From: Brevibacterium permense
GTDB taxonomy: Bacteria > Actinomycetota > Actinomycetes > Actinomycetales > Brevibacteriaceae
DNA length: 64,000 bases
Reading direction: 5' to 3'
Assembly: GCF_025506275.1 (NCBI RefSeq)
Contig: NZ_QYCP01000093.1
Coordinates: 62,001-126,000, forward strand
Shown here in pieces: positions 9,002-18,389 of this stretch (position 1 is its first letter; each line of letters begins with the position of its first letter). A program made the position numbers and the translations under genes. The notes under the pieces are model-generated. The model was not told where the DNA came from. It saw nothing but the letters and a program-made list of their open reading frames with translations, and did no database searches.

Positions 9002-9610
9002 ATGGTTGAGAATCGCCGGACACGCAGGACTCAGCGCGCGCTGAAGTCGTCGCTGATCGAGCTGGTCCTCGAGCGCGGCTACGATGCCGTGACCATCGAA
9101 GACATTGCTGCCGAGGCCGATATCTCGCGTGCGACCTTCTACGCCTACTATCGCGACAAACCTGCGCTGCTCACTCAGATCGTCCTCGACCTCCAGGGCG
9201 AACTGGCCGCCCGGCTCGAGCGGCTGCGGCTGCGCGAGAACTCTTACTTCTCCGGCGAGGCGCTGCGAATCCTCTTCGAGCACGCTGAGGAGGAGCGAGA
9301 CGCCTACCGTGTGATCCTGCGCGGCGAGGGTGACGGCACGGCGCTGCGGATCTTCGTCGACACCCGCACCGAGGCGGCCAAGGAGATCTTCCTCAAGCGT
9401 GCCGAGGTGACCGGGACGCAGTTCCGGATCGATCCGGAGATCCTCACCCGCGCCTGGGTGGGCGAGCAGGTCACGGTGCTGCTGTGGTGGCTCGAACCCG
9501 AGGAGCGGCCGATCCCCGCAGCCGAGGTTGCACAGGTGCTCACCGACCTCTCTGTGCACGGTCGTATGTGGGCCAGCGGCTTCGACGAGGTCCCCGAAGG
9601 GACTTTCTGA
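9002..9610 (+). CDS. TetR/AcrR-family transcriptional regulator
   Basis: A 202-residue repressor-type protein. The N-terminal helix-turn-helix is clear: RRTRRTQRALKSSLIEL, then VTIEDIAAEADISRATFYAYY in the first 60 residues. The C-terminal ligand domain is not recognisable by motif, as is usual for the family. The frame is open further upstream, but the ATG at 9002 has AGGAAGG about 7 bases before it and gives the usual TetR length. It sits between the acyl-CoA genes and the ABC operon, with matching palindromes in both flanking control regions. It therefore most likely represses both and responds to an acyl-CoA or the imported compound (inference). Confidence 0.9.
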   Translation: MVENRRTRRTQRALKSSLIELVLERGYDAVTIEDIAAEADISRATFYAYYRDKPALLTQIVLDLQGELAARLERLRLRENSYFSGEALRILFEHAEEERDAYRVILRGEGDGTALRIFVDTRTEAAKEIFLKRAEVTGTQFRIDPEILTRAWVGEQVTVLLWWLEPEERPIPAAEVAQVLTDLSVHGRMWASGFDEVPEGTF

Positions 9611-9725
9611 ACGCAGCCGCTCACTTGTTGGAGTCTGTCGCGCGTCGTGACCGCCCGACGTGAGGGCCCGGCGCTGGAGTGCTGTCGCGTTATGTTCGCC
9701 CGATGGCTTTGCGCTCCGAATAAAT

Positions 9726-9755
9726 TTTGACAGTGTGTCTAAAAGCGGACAATAT
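9726..9755 (+). promoter_or_regulatory. Sigma-70-like promoter overlapped by a TetR-type operator, upstream of the ABC operon
   Basis: TTGACA at 9727-9732 is followed by a 17-base spacer and CAATAT at 9750-9755, a good housekeeping-type promoter 86 bases before the first permease start. The operator TTTGACAGTGTGTCTAA (9726-9742) overlaps the -35 box and matches TTnnACACnGTGTnnAA at all but one defined position. Such an overlap suits repression by blocking polymerase. Confidence 0.6.
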
Positions 9756-9840
9756 GTAATTCAGGCCACGTCCTCGACCGCACTGCCCGGTGCCGAGACG
9801 AACCAGGCTGTCGCACACGACACGAGGAGGTGTTGTCTTC

Positions 9841-10851
9841 ATGGCCCTGTCCATCACGTCGACTCGGGGCGCGAGTCCCAATGCCCGACGCCGGAGACCG
9901 ACCGAGCACCCATGGACCCGATTCCTCATCCGCCGCGGCGGGGGAGTGCTGCTGTCCTTCGGCCTGCTCATCGTCATCACGTTCTTCATCGTGCCGCTGC
10001 TGCCGGGCGATCCTGCGGTAGTCGCGGCAGGGGAGGGCGCGACTGCCGAACAGATCGAGGCCACCCGGGCCGCGCTCGGGCTCGAGGCGCCGTTGGGCGT
10101 GCAGTTCGTCCATTACGTCGGCGGCATCTTCACCGGTGATATGGGAGCGTCGTTCGCCACCGGTCTGCCGGTGTGGTCGGTCGTGCTCGCTAGACTGCCC
10201 TTCACCGCCGAGATCGCGCTCATGGCGATCGTGCTCACCCTGATGCTCGGGGTGCCCACCGGGACCGCGGCGGCGCTGCTCACCCGAGGTGGCCGCCGTC
10301 CTGGTCTCGACCATGCGTTCAACGCCGCGACGAGCTTCGTCTTCGCGGTTCCGAACTACGTTCTAGCTACGCTCATCGTCTACATCTTCGCGGTGCTTCT
10401 CGGATGGTTTCCCGCTTCGGGTGCGGCGACCCTGTCATCGCTCGTACTTCCGACGGCCGCGATCATGATCGGCCCCGCCTGCGCGCTCGCTCGCATCGTG
10501 CGCCGCGAAGCGGCGACGATCCTCGAACAGGACTATGTGCGCACCGCCCGCGGCTGGCGTCTGAGCACCTGGAAGATCACCACGCGTTATGTGCTGCCCA
10601 ATCTGCTCACCACCACCCTGACTCTCTCAGGGCTGATCCTGGCAGGAATGCTCGGCGGAGCCGTCGTTATCGAGACAGTATTCGGCTGGCCCGGACTCGG
10701 CACCGGAATCGTCACGGCAATCACTGAACGCGACTATCCCGTCATTCGCGGAACCATCCTGCTGCTCGGGATCATCGCCACCCTCCTCATCCTCGTCGTC
10801 GACATCGTGCTGGCCCTCGTCGACCCTCGAACCCTGGAAGCGGGTGAATGA
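9841..10851 (+). CDS. ABC transporter permease, DppB/OppB type
   Basis: A 336-residue inner-membrane permease of the peptide/nickel (family 5) importers. It has an N-terminal membrane helix (VLLSFGLLIVITFFIVPLL) followed by the characteristic LPGDPA segment, several further helices, and the EAA-type loop around REAATILEQDYVRTARGW with the following GW..S..... pattern. The ATG at 9841 was chosen because AGGAGG at 9825-9830 precedes it by 10 bases. The stop is 3 bases before the next gene, so the two are probably translationally linked. The binding protein for this transporter is likely the lipoprotein at 14681. Confidence 0.9.
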   Translation: MALSITSTRGASPNARRRRPTEHPWTRFLIRRGGGVLLSFGLLIVITFFIVPLLPGDPAVVAAGEGATAEQIEATRAALGLEAPLGVQFVHYVGGIFTGDMGASFATGLPVWSVVLARLPFTAEIALMAIVLTLMLGVPTGTAAALLTRGGRRPGLDHAFNAATSFVFAVPNYVLATLIVYIFAVLLGWFPASGAATLSSLVLPTAAIMIGPACALARIVRREAATILEQDYVRTARGWRLSTWKITTRYVLPNLLTTTLTLSGLILAGMLGGAVVIETVFGWPGLGTGIVTAITERDYPVIRGTILLLGIIATLLILVVDIVLALVDPRTLEAGE

Positions 10852-10854
10852 TCC

Positions 10855-12543
10855 ATGTCCACTGCCTCACGCCCGACTGTCTGGCGGCCGGCCTTCACGC
10901 TCGGTGTCGTCCTCATGGTCGCACTGGTCCTCATCGCCGTCGTCGCCCCGATCTTCGTCACTGGTTCGGCAACAGCCATCACCGATGACACAGCTCTGCC
11001 GCCGGGCAGAGGCCACCCGCTGGGGACGAACGACTTCGGGCAGGACAATCTCGCTCGAGTCCTCGTCGCCACCCGCCTGACGCTCATCATGACCGTCTGT
11101 GCCGCAGCGATCTCCGTCTTCGGTGGTCTCGTCGTGGGAGTGGCGATCTGGCTGGCGCCTCGTGTCGTGCGCGAATGGTGCCTGCGACTGCTCGAGACCG
11201 CCGTCGCGTACCCGACGCTGATCACCGCCCTCATCATCGCTGCGATCCTCCTGCCCGGTGCGACCACGGCGGTCCTCGCCCTGGGCATCGCGGGGATCCC
11301 CGGATTCGCCCGCGTAACGGCCAACCTCGCCGGACGCACGGCCCGCAGCGAATACTTCCTCACCTCGCGCTTCCTCGGCGTCGGCTCCTACCAACTGGCT
11401 GTTCGGCACATGATCCCGGCGATGGCCGAACCGCTGCTGGTGCTGGCGACGACGATCTTCTCTGCCACACTGGTCGAGATCTCCGCTCTGTCCTTCGTCG
11501 GCCTCGGCGTCCAGCAGCCCGAATATGATCTGGGTTCGCTGCTCAACGACAGCCTCGAGTCCCTCTACACGCAGCCGATTGAGGCGCTGGGGCCCGCTGT
11601 GATGATAGTGCTCGCCTCTGTGGCGGCCATGCTCATCGGCGACGGCCTGGCCGCTCACGCCGACCCGCGCACCGCCCGGACCTGGTCCCCGCGCACCCCC
11701 GAGGCGAACGCCACAGCCTCGCCCGCGGCAGACGACGAGGCCCTGGTGCGGGTGTGCAAACTCGCCATCCGCGGCGGTCAGCAACGTCGCGCCCTCGTCA
11801 AGGGGATCGACCTGCATGTGGCCCCCGGCGAGATCGTCGGCCTCGTGGGCGAATCCGGATCAGGGAAATCGCTGACCGCGATGTCCGTGGCCGGGCTCCT
11901 CGCCGATGACCTCGATCTCGAGGCCGAAGAGCTGCGGGTAGGAGATATGAACATGAAGGGCACACCGACAGCGGCGCAGCTCGCCCAGGAGATCGCATTG
12001 ATCTACCAGGACCCCGGCACCACCTTCAACCCCTCACGCACGATGGGTCCGCAACTGACCGAGGTTCTGCGCACCCATTCGGGATACTCCCGCAAGGAAG
12101 CGCAGCAGGCCATCATCGAGGCCCTCGCAACCGTCGGTATTGATCAGCCCGAACTGCGGATGAAGCAGTACCCGCATCAGCTGTCCGGCGGAATGCGGCA
12201 GCGAGCGATGATCGCCGCCGCAGTGGTCAACCGGCCACAGCTGCTCATCGCCGATGAGCCGACGACGGCCCTCGACGTCACGGTGCAGGTCGAGGTGCTG
12301 CGCATCTTCCACCAGCTGCGTCGGCGACTCGGCACAGCCGTGCTCTTCATCTCCCACGACCTCGGCGTCGTCGGAGAACTCTGCGACCGCGTGGTGGTCA
12401 TGCGTGATGGCGCGGTCGTCGAGGAGCTCACCGCCGCCCAGCTCGCCGCCGGTGAGGTCTCCGACCCCTACACCGCAGCTCTGCTCGATGCGGTACCCCA
12501 GATCGATACGAGCCGAGGACTGCCGGAAGGGAGCAGACCATGA
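10855..12543 (+). CDS. Fused ABC permease (DppC type) and ATPase (DppD type)
   Basis: A single 562-residue protein joins two subunits that are normally separate. Residues 1 to about 270 are a DppC-like permease with an N-terminal helix, HPLGTNDFGQDNLARVL, and a C-terminal EAA loop (ARSEYFLTSRFLGVG). After a linker rich in P, T and A, residues about 300-560 are an ATPase with Walker A GESGSGKS, Q-loop YQDPG, signature LSGGMRQR and Walker B LLIADEPTTALD. It would couple ATP hydrolysis to import together with the next gene's ATPase. Family-5 importers use a heterodimeric permease and two ATPases, so this fusion still provides a full set. The downstream gene starts inside its stop codon region (ATGA). 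Confidence 0.92.
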   Translation: MSTASRPTVWRPAFTLGVVLMVALVLIAVVAPIFVTGSATAITDDTALPPGRGHPLGTNDFGQDNLARVLVATRLTLIMTVCAAAISVFGGLVVGVAIWLAPRVVREWCLRLLETAVAYPTLITALIIAAILLPGATTAVLALGIAGIPGFARVTANLAGRTARSEYFLTSRFLGVGSYQLAVRHMIPAMAEPLLVLATTIFSATLVEISALSFVGLGVQQPEYDLGSLLNDSLESLYTQPIEALGPAVMIVLASVAAMLIGDGLAAHADPRTARTWSPRTPEANATASPAADDEALVRVCKLAIRGGQQRRALVKGIDLHVAPGEIVGLVGESGSGKSLTAMSVAGLLADDLDLEAEELRVGDMNMKGTPTAAQLAQEIALIYQDPGTTFNPSRTMGPQLTEVLRTHSGYSRKEAQQAIIEALATVGIDQPELRMKQYPHQLSGGMRQRAMIAAAVVNRPQLLIADEPTTALDVTVQVEVLRIFHQLRRRLGTAVLFISHDLGVVGELCDRVVVMRDGAVVEELTAAQLAAGEVSDPYTAALLDAVPQIDTSRGLPEGSRP

Positions 12544-13355
12544 GCGTGACTGTGAAAGACGAGGCCCGGCCGGTGCCGGCCGAGGACGATGCGATCGTGC
12601 GTGCGAGGGAGCTCAACCTCTCCTTCGGCTATCACCATGTGCTCAAGGACATCGACCTCGACATCCCGCGCGGTCGCGTCGTCGGCCTGGTCGGAGAGTC
12701 GGGTTCGGGAAAGTCGACGCTGGCCAAAGCGATCGTGGGGATCAACCGGATCTCCTCCGGCAGCCTCACCGTCGCCGGCGCCGAGCTGGCCCGGGCGAAG
12801 CGGCGCGCCCGGCATGCGCTCTACCGCAGGATCCAGTACATCCCACAGGACCCGTATTCCTCGCTGGATCCGCGTCGGACCATCGCCCAGACCCTGGCTG
12901 AGGCCTTCGACCCGAAGTCTGCCAATCCCCGGTCCCACGCAGAGGAGATCGCCGCGGTCCTCGAAAGCGTCCAGCTGCCGGCATCGGTCGCCGAACGCTA
13001 CCCGCACGAGTTCTCTGGCGGGCAGCGACAGCGCATCGCCATCGCCCGGGCGCTGGCCGTCGGAGCCGAACTCTTCGTCGCCGACGAGATCACCTCGGCC
13101 CTCGACGTGTCCGTGCAGGCCGAGATCATCCGGCTCCTGGCCCGATTGCGCGAAGGAGACGCCGAGCACTCGATGATCTTCATCACCCACAACCTCGCGG
13201 TGGCACAGGCAGTCTGCGACGACATCGTCGTCATGAGAGCCGGTCGCATCGTCGAAGTCGGTGAGCTCGACCGCGTGTTCGCCGCCCCTCAAGCCGATTA
13301 CACGCGAACGTTGCTCGACTCCGTTCCAGGCGGAAAGGGGTTCAAGCTCTCATGA
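12540..13355 (+). CDS. ABC transporter ATP-binding protein, DppF/OppF type
   Basis: A 271-residue ATPase and second nucleotide-binding subunit of the importer. It shows Walker A GESGSGKST, Q-loop IPQDPYSSLDPR (typical of DppF/OppF proteins), signature FSGGQRQRIAIARAL and Walker B LFVADEITSALDVS. The usual C-terminal oligopeptide-transporter extension is short here. The start overlaps the stop of the permease-ATPase fusion by 4 bases, and its own end overlaps the serine hydrolase by 4 bases, so all three are translationally coupled. Confidence 0.92.
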   Translation: MSVTVKDEARPVPAEDDAIVRARELNLSFGYHHVLKDIDLDIPRGRVVGLVGESGSGKSTLAKAIVGINRISSGSLTVAGAELARAKRRARHALYRRIQYIPQDPYSSLDPRRTIAQTLAEAFDPKSANPRSHAEEIAAVLESVQLPASVAERYPHEFSGGQRQRIAIARALAVGAELFVADEITSALDVSVQAEIIRLLARLREGDAEHSMIFITHNLAVAQAVCDDIVVMRAGRIVEVGELDRVFAAPQADYTRTLLDSVPGGKGFKLS

Positions 13356-14638
13356 ATGAGACCCAGCCAGACCGACGCGCAGCGGCGGAGACAGCCGCGC
13401 AGGCAGGGTTCTCCGACCCTGTCGCCATCCGCGCCCATATGACCAACGACGAGGATCGCATGCCGGTGCGCAGAGTGCGCGCCCACTGTCGACAGGCAGC
13501 GGATACGGCACGGCAGACCCGGCAACCGGCTGCGACCGAGTCGGCCCTCAGCCGGGCGGGTGACCTCGAGACACCGACGAGCCTGGCGGACGGCCTCGGC
13601 GAGGTCATGGTGCCGAGCCGCGACGGGACCGAGGTGAGCCTGCGCCGGTTCTGTGACAGTGCGGACACGACTGGTCTGCTCGTGTTCCATCGCGGCCGAC
13701 TCGTCCACAGCGACCAGCGCCACGGATTCGGACCTGAGGACAGGCATGTCACTGCCTCGATCTCGAAATCGGTGTTCGCGCTGGTCCTGTCGTCGCTGAT
13801 ACGCAGCGGGGAGATCGATCCCAGCCGAACCATCGGCGGCTACGTGCCGGAGCTGGAGGGCACCGGGTTCGGCCTCGCCGGCATCGACGACGCCTTCCAT
13901 ATGCTCACCGCCGTTCGCTACGGTCAGCGGCCCTTCGACAAGGAGACCGAGGCGCGGGCCTTCTTCGCTGCCGTCGGGATGGTGCCGGCGCCGGCAGGCT
14001 ACACCGGACCCCGGACACTGCTTGAGAGGTTGGCGACATCGCGAGAGGACGGCTCCAGCGGGCAGTCCTTCCGATACGAGAACGGGAACACGGAAGCACT
14101 CGGCGAAGTCGTCCGCCGGACGACCGGAGCCACCGTGTCTGCTCTGCTCGAAGAACTGGTCTACTCGCGCATCGGGGCGGGCAGCGACGCTCATTTCGGA
14201 CTTGACCCCACTGGCCGGGAACTCGTCTCCGGCCGCTTCGCCTGCACTCTGGCCGATCTCGTCCGCTTCGGGCAGCTCATGGCCGACGGAGGTGCGGTCG
14301 GCGAGGACCAGGTGCTGCCGGCGGACCTGGTCGCAGACTTCTGGACGGTGCCCGAAGGCCCCGCATCCGACGTCGTGGGCACAGGCGACGAACGGATCGA
14401 CCGGCCTGTGCTGGCCTATCGGCGCGGTTGGTGGCAGCCCCTGGACGGCGAAGGGGCACTAGTCGCCCGCGGCCGTTCCGGGCAGAGGCTCTACATCAAC
14501 CCCGCCCGGCAGACGGTGATCGCGCACTTCGGCGCTCACCCAGTCGACGAGTCCGTCGGCGTCCCCCGGTTCGAGCCCGTCTTCGCCCGCCTCAGCCGCG
14601 AACTCACAGCACGTGAGACTGCGCTGACACCGCACTGA
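13352..14638 (+). CDS. Serine hydrolase of the beta-lactamase / penicillin-binding protein family
   Basis: A 428-residue protein of the class C beta-lactamase-like esterase family. The SxxK nucleophile motif is SISK at residues 136-139, YEN near 243 fits the YxN motif, and RSGQRLY near the C-terminus may be the K/R-[ST]-G element. No signal peptide or lipobox is visible, so it is probably cytoplasmic. It would hydrolyse an ester or amide after uptake. It begins inside the stop of the ATPase gene and precedes the binding lipoprotein by 42 bases, so it is an integral member of the import operon. Its true substrate is unknown. Related proteins degrade nylon oligomers, esters or D-amino-acid peptides. 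Confidence 0.82.
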   Translation: MNETQPDRRAAAETAAQAGFSDPVAIRAHMTNDEDRMPVRRVRAHCRQAADTARQTRQPAATESALSRAGDLETPTSLADGLGEVMVPSRDGTEVSLRRFCDSADTTGLLVFHRGRLVHSDQRHGFGPEDRHVTASISKSVFALVLSSLIRSGEIDPSRTIGGYVPELEGTGFGLAGIDDAFHMLTAVRYGQRPFDKETEARAFFAAVGMVPAPAGYTGPRTLLERLATSREDGSSGQSFRYENGNTEALGEVVRRTTGATVSALLEELVYSRIGAGSDAHFGLDPTGRELVSGRFACTLADLVRFGQLMADGGAVGEDQVLPADLVADFWTVPEGPASDVVGTGDERIDRPVLAYRRGWWQPLDGEGALVARGRSGQRLYINPARQTVIAHFGAHPVDESVGVPRFEPVFARLSRELTARETALTPH

Positions 14639-14680
14639 CTCCGCACTGACCCCTTCAGCCCACCACCACGAGGAGACAGA

Positions 14681-16261
14681 ATGTCCATCACAAGACACCG
14701 GTTGATGACGACCGGACTCGTTCCCGCCGTCGCCGGTCTCGCCGCCCTGACGCTGGGGCTCAGCGCCTGCACGACCGGAGCCACCGGGAGTGGCGGCGAG
14801 AGGACCACCGACACCATCCGATCGACGATGATTGCCGACCCCAACAGTTTCTACCCGTACACGGCTTCGGGGGTGCCTGGAACCCAGTCCAGCAGCCTGC
14901 TCTATGCCTCGCTCGTGGCACTCGACTCCGATGCGGAAGACGGCGTCAGCGGGGATCTTGCGACGGACTGGGACGTTACGCCGACGAAGGGGACGTTCAC
15001 CCTGCGTGAAGACGCTACCTGTGCCGACGGAACGACGATCACCCCGAACATCGTCAAGGACTCCCTCGAGGAATTCGCGAAGACCTCGAAGCAGAAGAGT
15101 CAGGTCTTCGGGCCCAATACTCCGAAGATCACCGCCGACGACGGTGCGGGGACCGTGAGCATCGAACTCGACAAACCCTGGGCGGACATGCTGCGCGGAC
15201 TGTCGCAGCCCGAAGCCGGAATCGTCTGCCCTGCGGGACTCGAGGACCCGGAGAAGACCGCTACCGGAGAGGTCGAAGCGGCATTTTCGGGCCCCTACAC
15301 CTTGGAAGACTTCAAACCGGGCGCCAGCGTGGAGTTCACGCTGCGCGACTCGGGATACACGTTCCCCGAATTCGCCGAACCGCTCAAGGGCGATCCTGCG
15401 AAGACCGTGCACTTCACGATGTCGACCGACTACAACAGCGTCGCCAACAGCATGATCACTGGGGACCTCGACGTCGCCACCATCACCGGTGAGCCGATGG
15501 TTCGGTTCAAGGACGAGGAGGACTTCGGCTCTGAGCGCTTCTCGGTGGGCACGATGTTCCTCGTCTTCAACGAACGCGACGGCCGCGTATTCGCTGACGC
15601 GGACAAGCGCCGGGCAGTGGCTCAGGCCATCGACCGCTCGGCCTACGCGAAGGCGGCGACGAACGGACTCGGTGAGCCGTCGACGAGCTTCGTGTCCGAG
15701 ACGGTTCCTTGCGCGAACACAGACGAGTCCCGCCTCATCGCCAATGATCCGGCTGCAGCGGCAGAGAGCCTCGATGGCGCGGAGTCGGTGCAGCTGGGCA
15801 CTCCGGCCGTCGCCAAGGGCGCCGGCAATAAGTATGTCGACCAGGTCGTCAGCGAAGCCGGAGCGAAAAACACGCTGCGGTCGGTCGACCCAGCGGGACT
15901 GGCCACCGAGCTCGCCTCCAAACCGGAGTCGTGGGATATGGCAATCCTCAACTTCATCAACACCTCGGGCACCCTCTACGACGGCATCTCCCGGTTCACT
16001 GGAATGGTGACTGAGGACGGAGGACGCAACTCGACCGGAGACGAGCACAAGGATGTGCAGAAGCTGCTCGCCCAGGCCATGGCGGAAGAGGATGAGAGCA
16101 AACGCTGCGAGATCTATGCGAAGCTGCAGGATCGGGTCTTCGACCAGGCGTACGCTGTGCCGTTGAGCGGAATCCCGGCTCAGCTGACGACCGCCCCGGG
16201 CTTCGAGCAGCGGATCTATGACGGTCTGCCGGCGACGAAGACGATGCGCATCACGAAATGA
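14681..16261 (+). CDS. ABC transporter substrate-binding lipoprotein, family 5
   Basis: A 526-residue extracytoplasmic solute-binding protein. The N-terminus is a lipoprotein signal with lipobox LGLSAC (cysteine near residue 30). The body follows the family-5 pattern: LATDWDVTPTKGTFTLREDA, an internal YTLEDFKPGASVEF, and FNERDGRVFADADKRRAVAQAID. GAGGAGA lies about 6 bases before the ATG. It closes the operon that starts at 9841 and would deliver the ligand to that permease pair. The ligand is not readable from sequence. A strong hairpin follows 36 bases after the stop. Confidence 0.9.
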   Translation: MSITRHRLMTTGLVPAVAGLAALTLGLSACTTGATGSGGERTTDTIRSTMIADPNSFYPYTASGVPGTQSSSLLYASLVALDSDAEDGVSGDLATDWDVTPTKGTFTLREDATCADGTTITPNIVKDSLEEFAKTSKQKSQVFGPNTPKITADDGAGTVSIELDKPWADMLRGLSQPEAGIVCPAGLEDPEKTATGEVEAAFSGPYTLEDFKPGASVEFTLRDSGYTFPEFAEPLKGDPAKTVHFTMSTDYNSVANSMITGDLDVATITGEPMVRFKDEEDFGSERFSVGTMFLVFNERDGRVFADADKRRAVAQAIDRSAYAKAATNGLGEPSTSFVSETVPCANTDESRLIANDPAAAAESLDGAESVQLGTPAVAKGAGNKYVDQVVSEAGAKNTLRSVDPAGLATELASKPESWDMAILNFINTSGTLYDGISRFTGMVTEDGGRNSTGDEHKDVQKLLAQAMAEEDESKRCEIYAKLQDRVFDQAYAVPLSGIPAQLTTAPGFEQRIYDGLPATKTMRITK

Positions 16262-16296
16262 CGTTGAGGCGGCGCCGGGCCTGAGACGGTGATGCA

Positions 16297-16332
16297 TGAG
16301 CGGCCGGCGGAGAGAGCTCCGTCGGCCGCTCA
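16297..16332. terminator. Bidirectional-looking hairpin between convergent genes
   Basis: TGAGCGGCCG at 16297-16306 pairs with CGGCCGCTCA at 16323-16332. The stem extends inward through six more pairs, including one G-T, to an AGAG loop. The 16-pair stem lies between the stops of the binding protein (16261) and the convergent sulfatase (16379) and could end both transcripts. No long T run follows on either strand. Confidence 0.7.
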
Positions 16333-16378
16333 GTGCTGGTGACTGCGCAGGCCCGGCGACACGGCAGTCCGACGATGC

Positions 16379-18340
16379 TCACCGAGGTTCGATGATGGGG
16401 AAGCCGCGTCGGGCGGTGGTGAGCAGGGCGCGCAGGCGGTCCCACGCAGCGGTGTTACCCGAGGTGGCGAAGCCTGCGGGGCCGCGCGCGACCAGTTGCG
16501 AAGCAGACCCGAGTGGGACCTCGATCCTCAGGTCTGCCTCGGCGCCGGAAGACGACAGGCTAGACGACTCCGATCCTGCTCCTGCCTCGATAGGTTCACG
16601 GCGGTGATGGAGGACTCCGTTGTGGAGTTCGACGTGGTGGATGGCCCGCGCCGAGGACTCGGCGTCGAGTTCGACGAGGTCGATGCTCAGCCGGGTCGAG
16701 GCCGCTGCGTGACCGTCGAGGCGTACGGACATTGCGTCGAGCACATCGGCGACGCCGAGATCTGCGGCGATCCGGTTGCGGGGCCGACCCTGCGGCGGTC
16801 GGCCCTCCGCCTCGGCGCGGACGCCGCTGCCCGGCTGCGCTCCGGGTTGAGAACGCCCGTGCGGTGTCGATCCGTGCGCCGCTGCCGGTGCGCTGCGGAG
16901 TTCGGCGGCGGCGCTGAGGTACTCGTTGCGCCACACGGCGTTTTCGCACCCGTGGGCCAAACGCTGGAGCACTTCGGCGAGGAGTTCGCGGGCGCTGCTG
17001 TGGCCGGGGTCGGCGAAGACGCAGGCGTCGAGGACCTCGGCGGCGAACCGTAGATCCTCGGTGCTCGCACTGGGCAGTTTGGCCGCCACCCGCGACACAG
17101 CGGAGTCGACCCCGCCGAGCATGGAGATCCAGCGTCCTGCGCTCTCCGACTTCGGCAGCGGCCACAGATGTGAGGGATTGCCGTCGAACCATCCGAGGTA
17201 GAACTGGACGATGCCTTTGACGTTGTGGCTGACCGAGCCGTAGAAGCCACGGACGACGGGGGAGGCGGCCAGGGCCTCGGGCAGCTCCAGCCGTTCGGCG
17301 ATCTCATCGGCCGTGAAGCCGTCGTTCATCAGCCGCACCGTCTGATCGTGCAGGAATCCGTAGACGTCGCGCTGGACGGCGAGGAAGTCGGCGACCCTCT
17401 CGCGTCCCCAGGTGGGCCAGTGATGAGTGGCGAAGGCGACGGAGGTCCGTGGCCCGAAGAGCCTCAGCGTCTCATCGAGATAGCTGGACCAGAGCTTGGC
17501 ATCGCGGACCTGGGCACCGCGCAGAGTGATGACGTTGTGCAGAGTGTGCACTGCGTTCTCCGCGAGGCACAGGGCGCCGAGGTGGGGGAGGAGGAAGTTC
17601 ATCTCCGCGGGAGCCTCGGTGCCGGGGGTGAGCTGGAAGACGAACTCCAGACCGTCGATCGTCCTGGTCTCACCGGTGGCCGTGATCGTATTGGTGGGCG
17701 CAGTAAGCGTCGTGGTCCCCGTCGCCACTCGCTGGCCGAGGCCGCACCCGATGTGGCCGGTCGGACCCGGTTCGAGTTCGGTGCCGTACATGTAGACCGA
17801 GCGTCGGCGCATCGCCGGGCCGGCGAGCAGGTTCTCCCGCAGCGCATGGTGGTGAAACCCTTCCGGGGCCAGCACCGGCGCTCCGGGAACCGCGTGGGCG
17901 ATCACGGCCTCGACTCCGCCGAAGTGATCGACATGCGGATGAGTGAGGATGATTCCGGTGATCGGCTTCCTGCCGCGGTGCGCGAAGTAGAGTTCAAGGG
18001 CCGCCTCGGCGGTCTCCGTGCTCGTGAGCGCATCGACGGCGATCACACCGTTGGCGCCCTCGATGAGTGTGAGGTTGGCGAGATCGAAACCCCGCACCTG
18101 GTAGACGCCTTCGGTGACGAGGAAGAGTCCGTGACGGGCGACACGGCTCGAATGCTCCCACAGGACAGGGTCGGCTTCGGGCGGAGCTTGGCCGGTGAGG
18201 AAATCGTAGGCGCTGAGATCGCAGACGACGCTGCCGTCGTCTGCAGTGATGAGGACCTGTTCGCGGGTGCCGAGAAAGCCCCGCTCGCTGTCCTGTCTGA
18301 TCTGCTCCAGTGCTGTGGGATCGGGGTCGATGAACGCCAT
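16379..18340 (-). CDS. Metallo-beta-lactamase-fold alkyl sulfatase (SdsA/BDS1 family)
   Basis: A 653-residue hydrolase expected to cleave alkyl or aryl sulfate esters to alcohol and sulfate. The zinc motif THPHVDHFGG is followed by the family hallmarks APEGFHHHALRENLLAG, AMRRRSVYMYG, AENAVHTLHNV, the VRDAKLWSSYLDE segment and ATHHWPTWG. The alkyl-sulfatase dimerisation domain follows, and the C-terminus ends in an SCP2-like domain. There is no signal peptide, so it is probably cytoplasmic. The ATG at 18340 has AAGGAG 7 bases upstream. It converges on the ABC importer operon, and a degenerate copy of the same operator lies in its upstream region, so it may act on what that importer brings in (inference). 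Confidence 0.93.
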   Translation of the reverse strand: MAFIDPDPTALEQIRQDSERGFLGTREQVLITADDGSVVCDLSAYDFLTGQAPPEADPVLWEHSSRVARHGLFLVTEGVYQVRGFDLANLTLIEGANGVIAVDALTSTETAEAALELYFAHRGRKPITGIILTHPHVDHFGGVEAVIAHAVPGAPVLAPEGFHHHALRENLLAGPAMRRRSVYMYGTELEPGPTGHIGCGLGQRVATGTTTLTAPTNTITATGETRTIDGLEFVFQLTPGTEAPAEMNFLLPHLGALCLAENAVHTLHNVITLRGAQVRDAKLWSSYLDETLRLFGPRTSVAFATHHWPTWGRERVADFLAVQRDVYGFLHDQTVRLMNDGFTADEIAERLELPEALAASPVVRGFYGSVSHNVKGIVQFYLGWFDGNPSHLWPLPKSESAGRWISMLGGVDSAVSRVAAKLPSASTEDLRFAAEVLDACVFADPGHSSARELLAEVLQRLAHGCENAVWRNEYLSAAAELRSAPAAAHGSTPHGRSQPGAQPGSGVRAEAEGRPPQGRPRNRIAADLGVADVLDAMSVRLDGHAAASTRLSIDLVELDAESSARAIHHVELHNGVLHHRREPIEAGAGSESSSLSSSGAEADLRIEVPLGSASQLVARGPAGFATSGNTAAWDRLRALLTTARRGFPIIEPR

Positions 18341-18389
18341 GGGAACTCCTTCGTACCGGGTTTTCTCCCAGCTTACAAGGAGTATGAAA

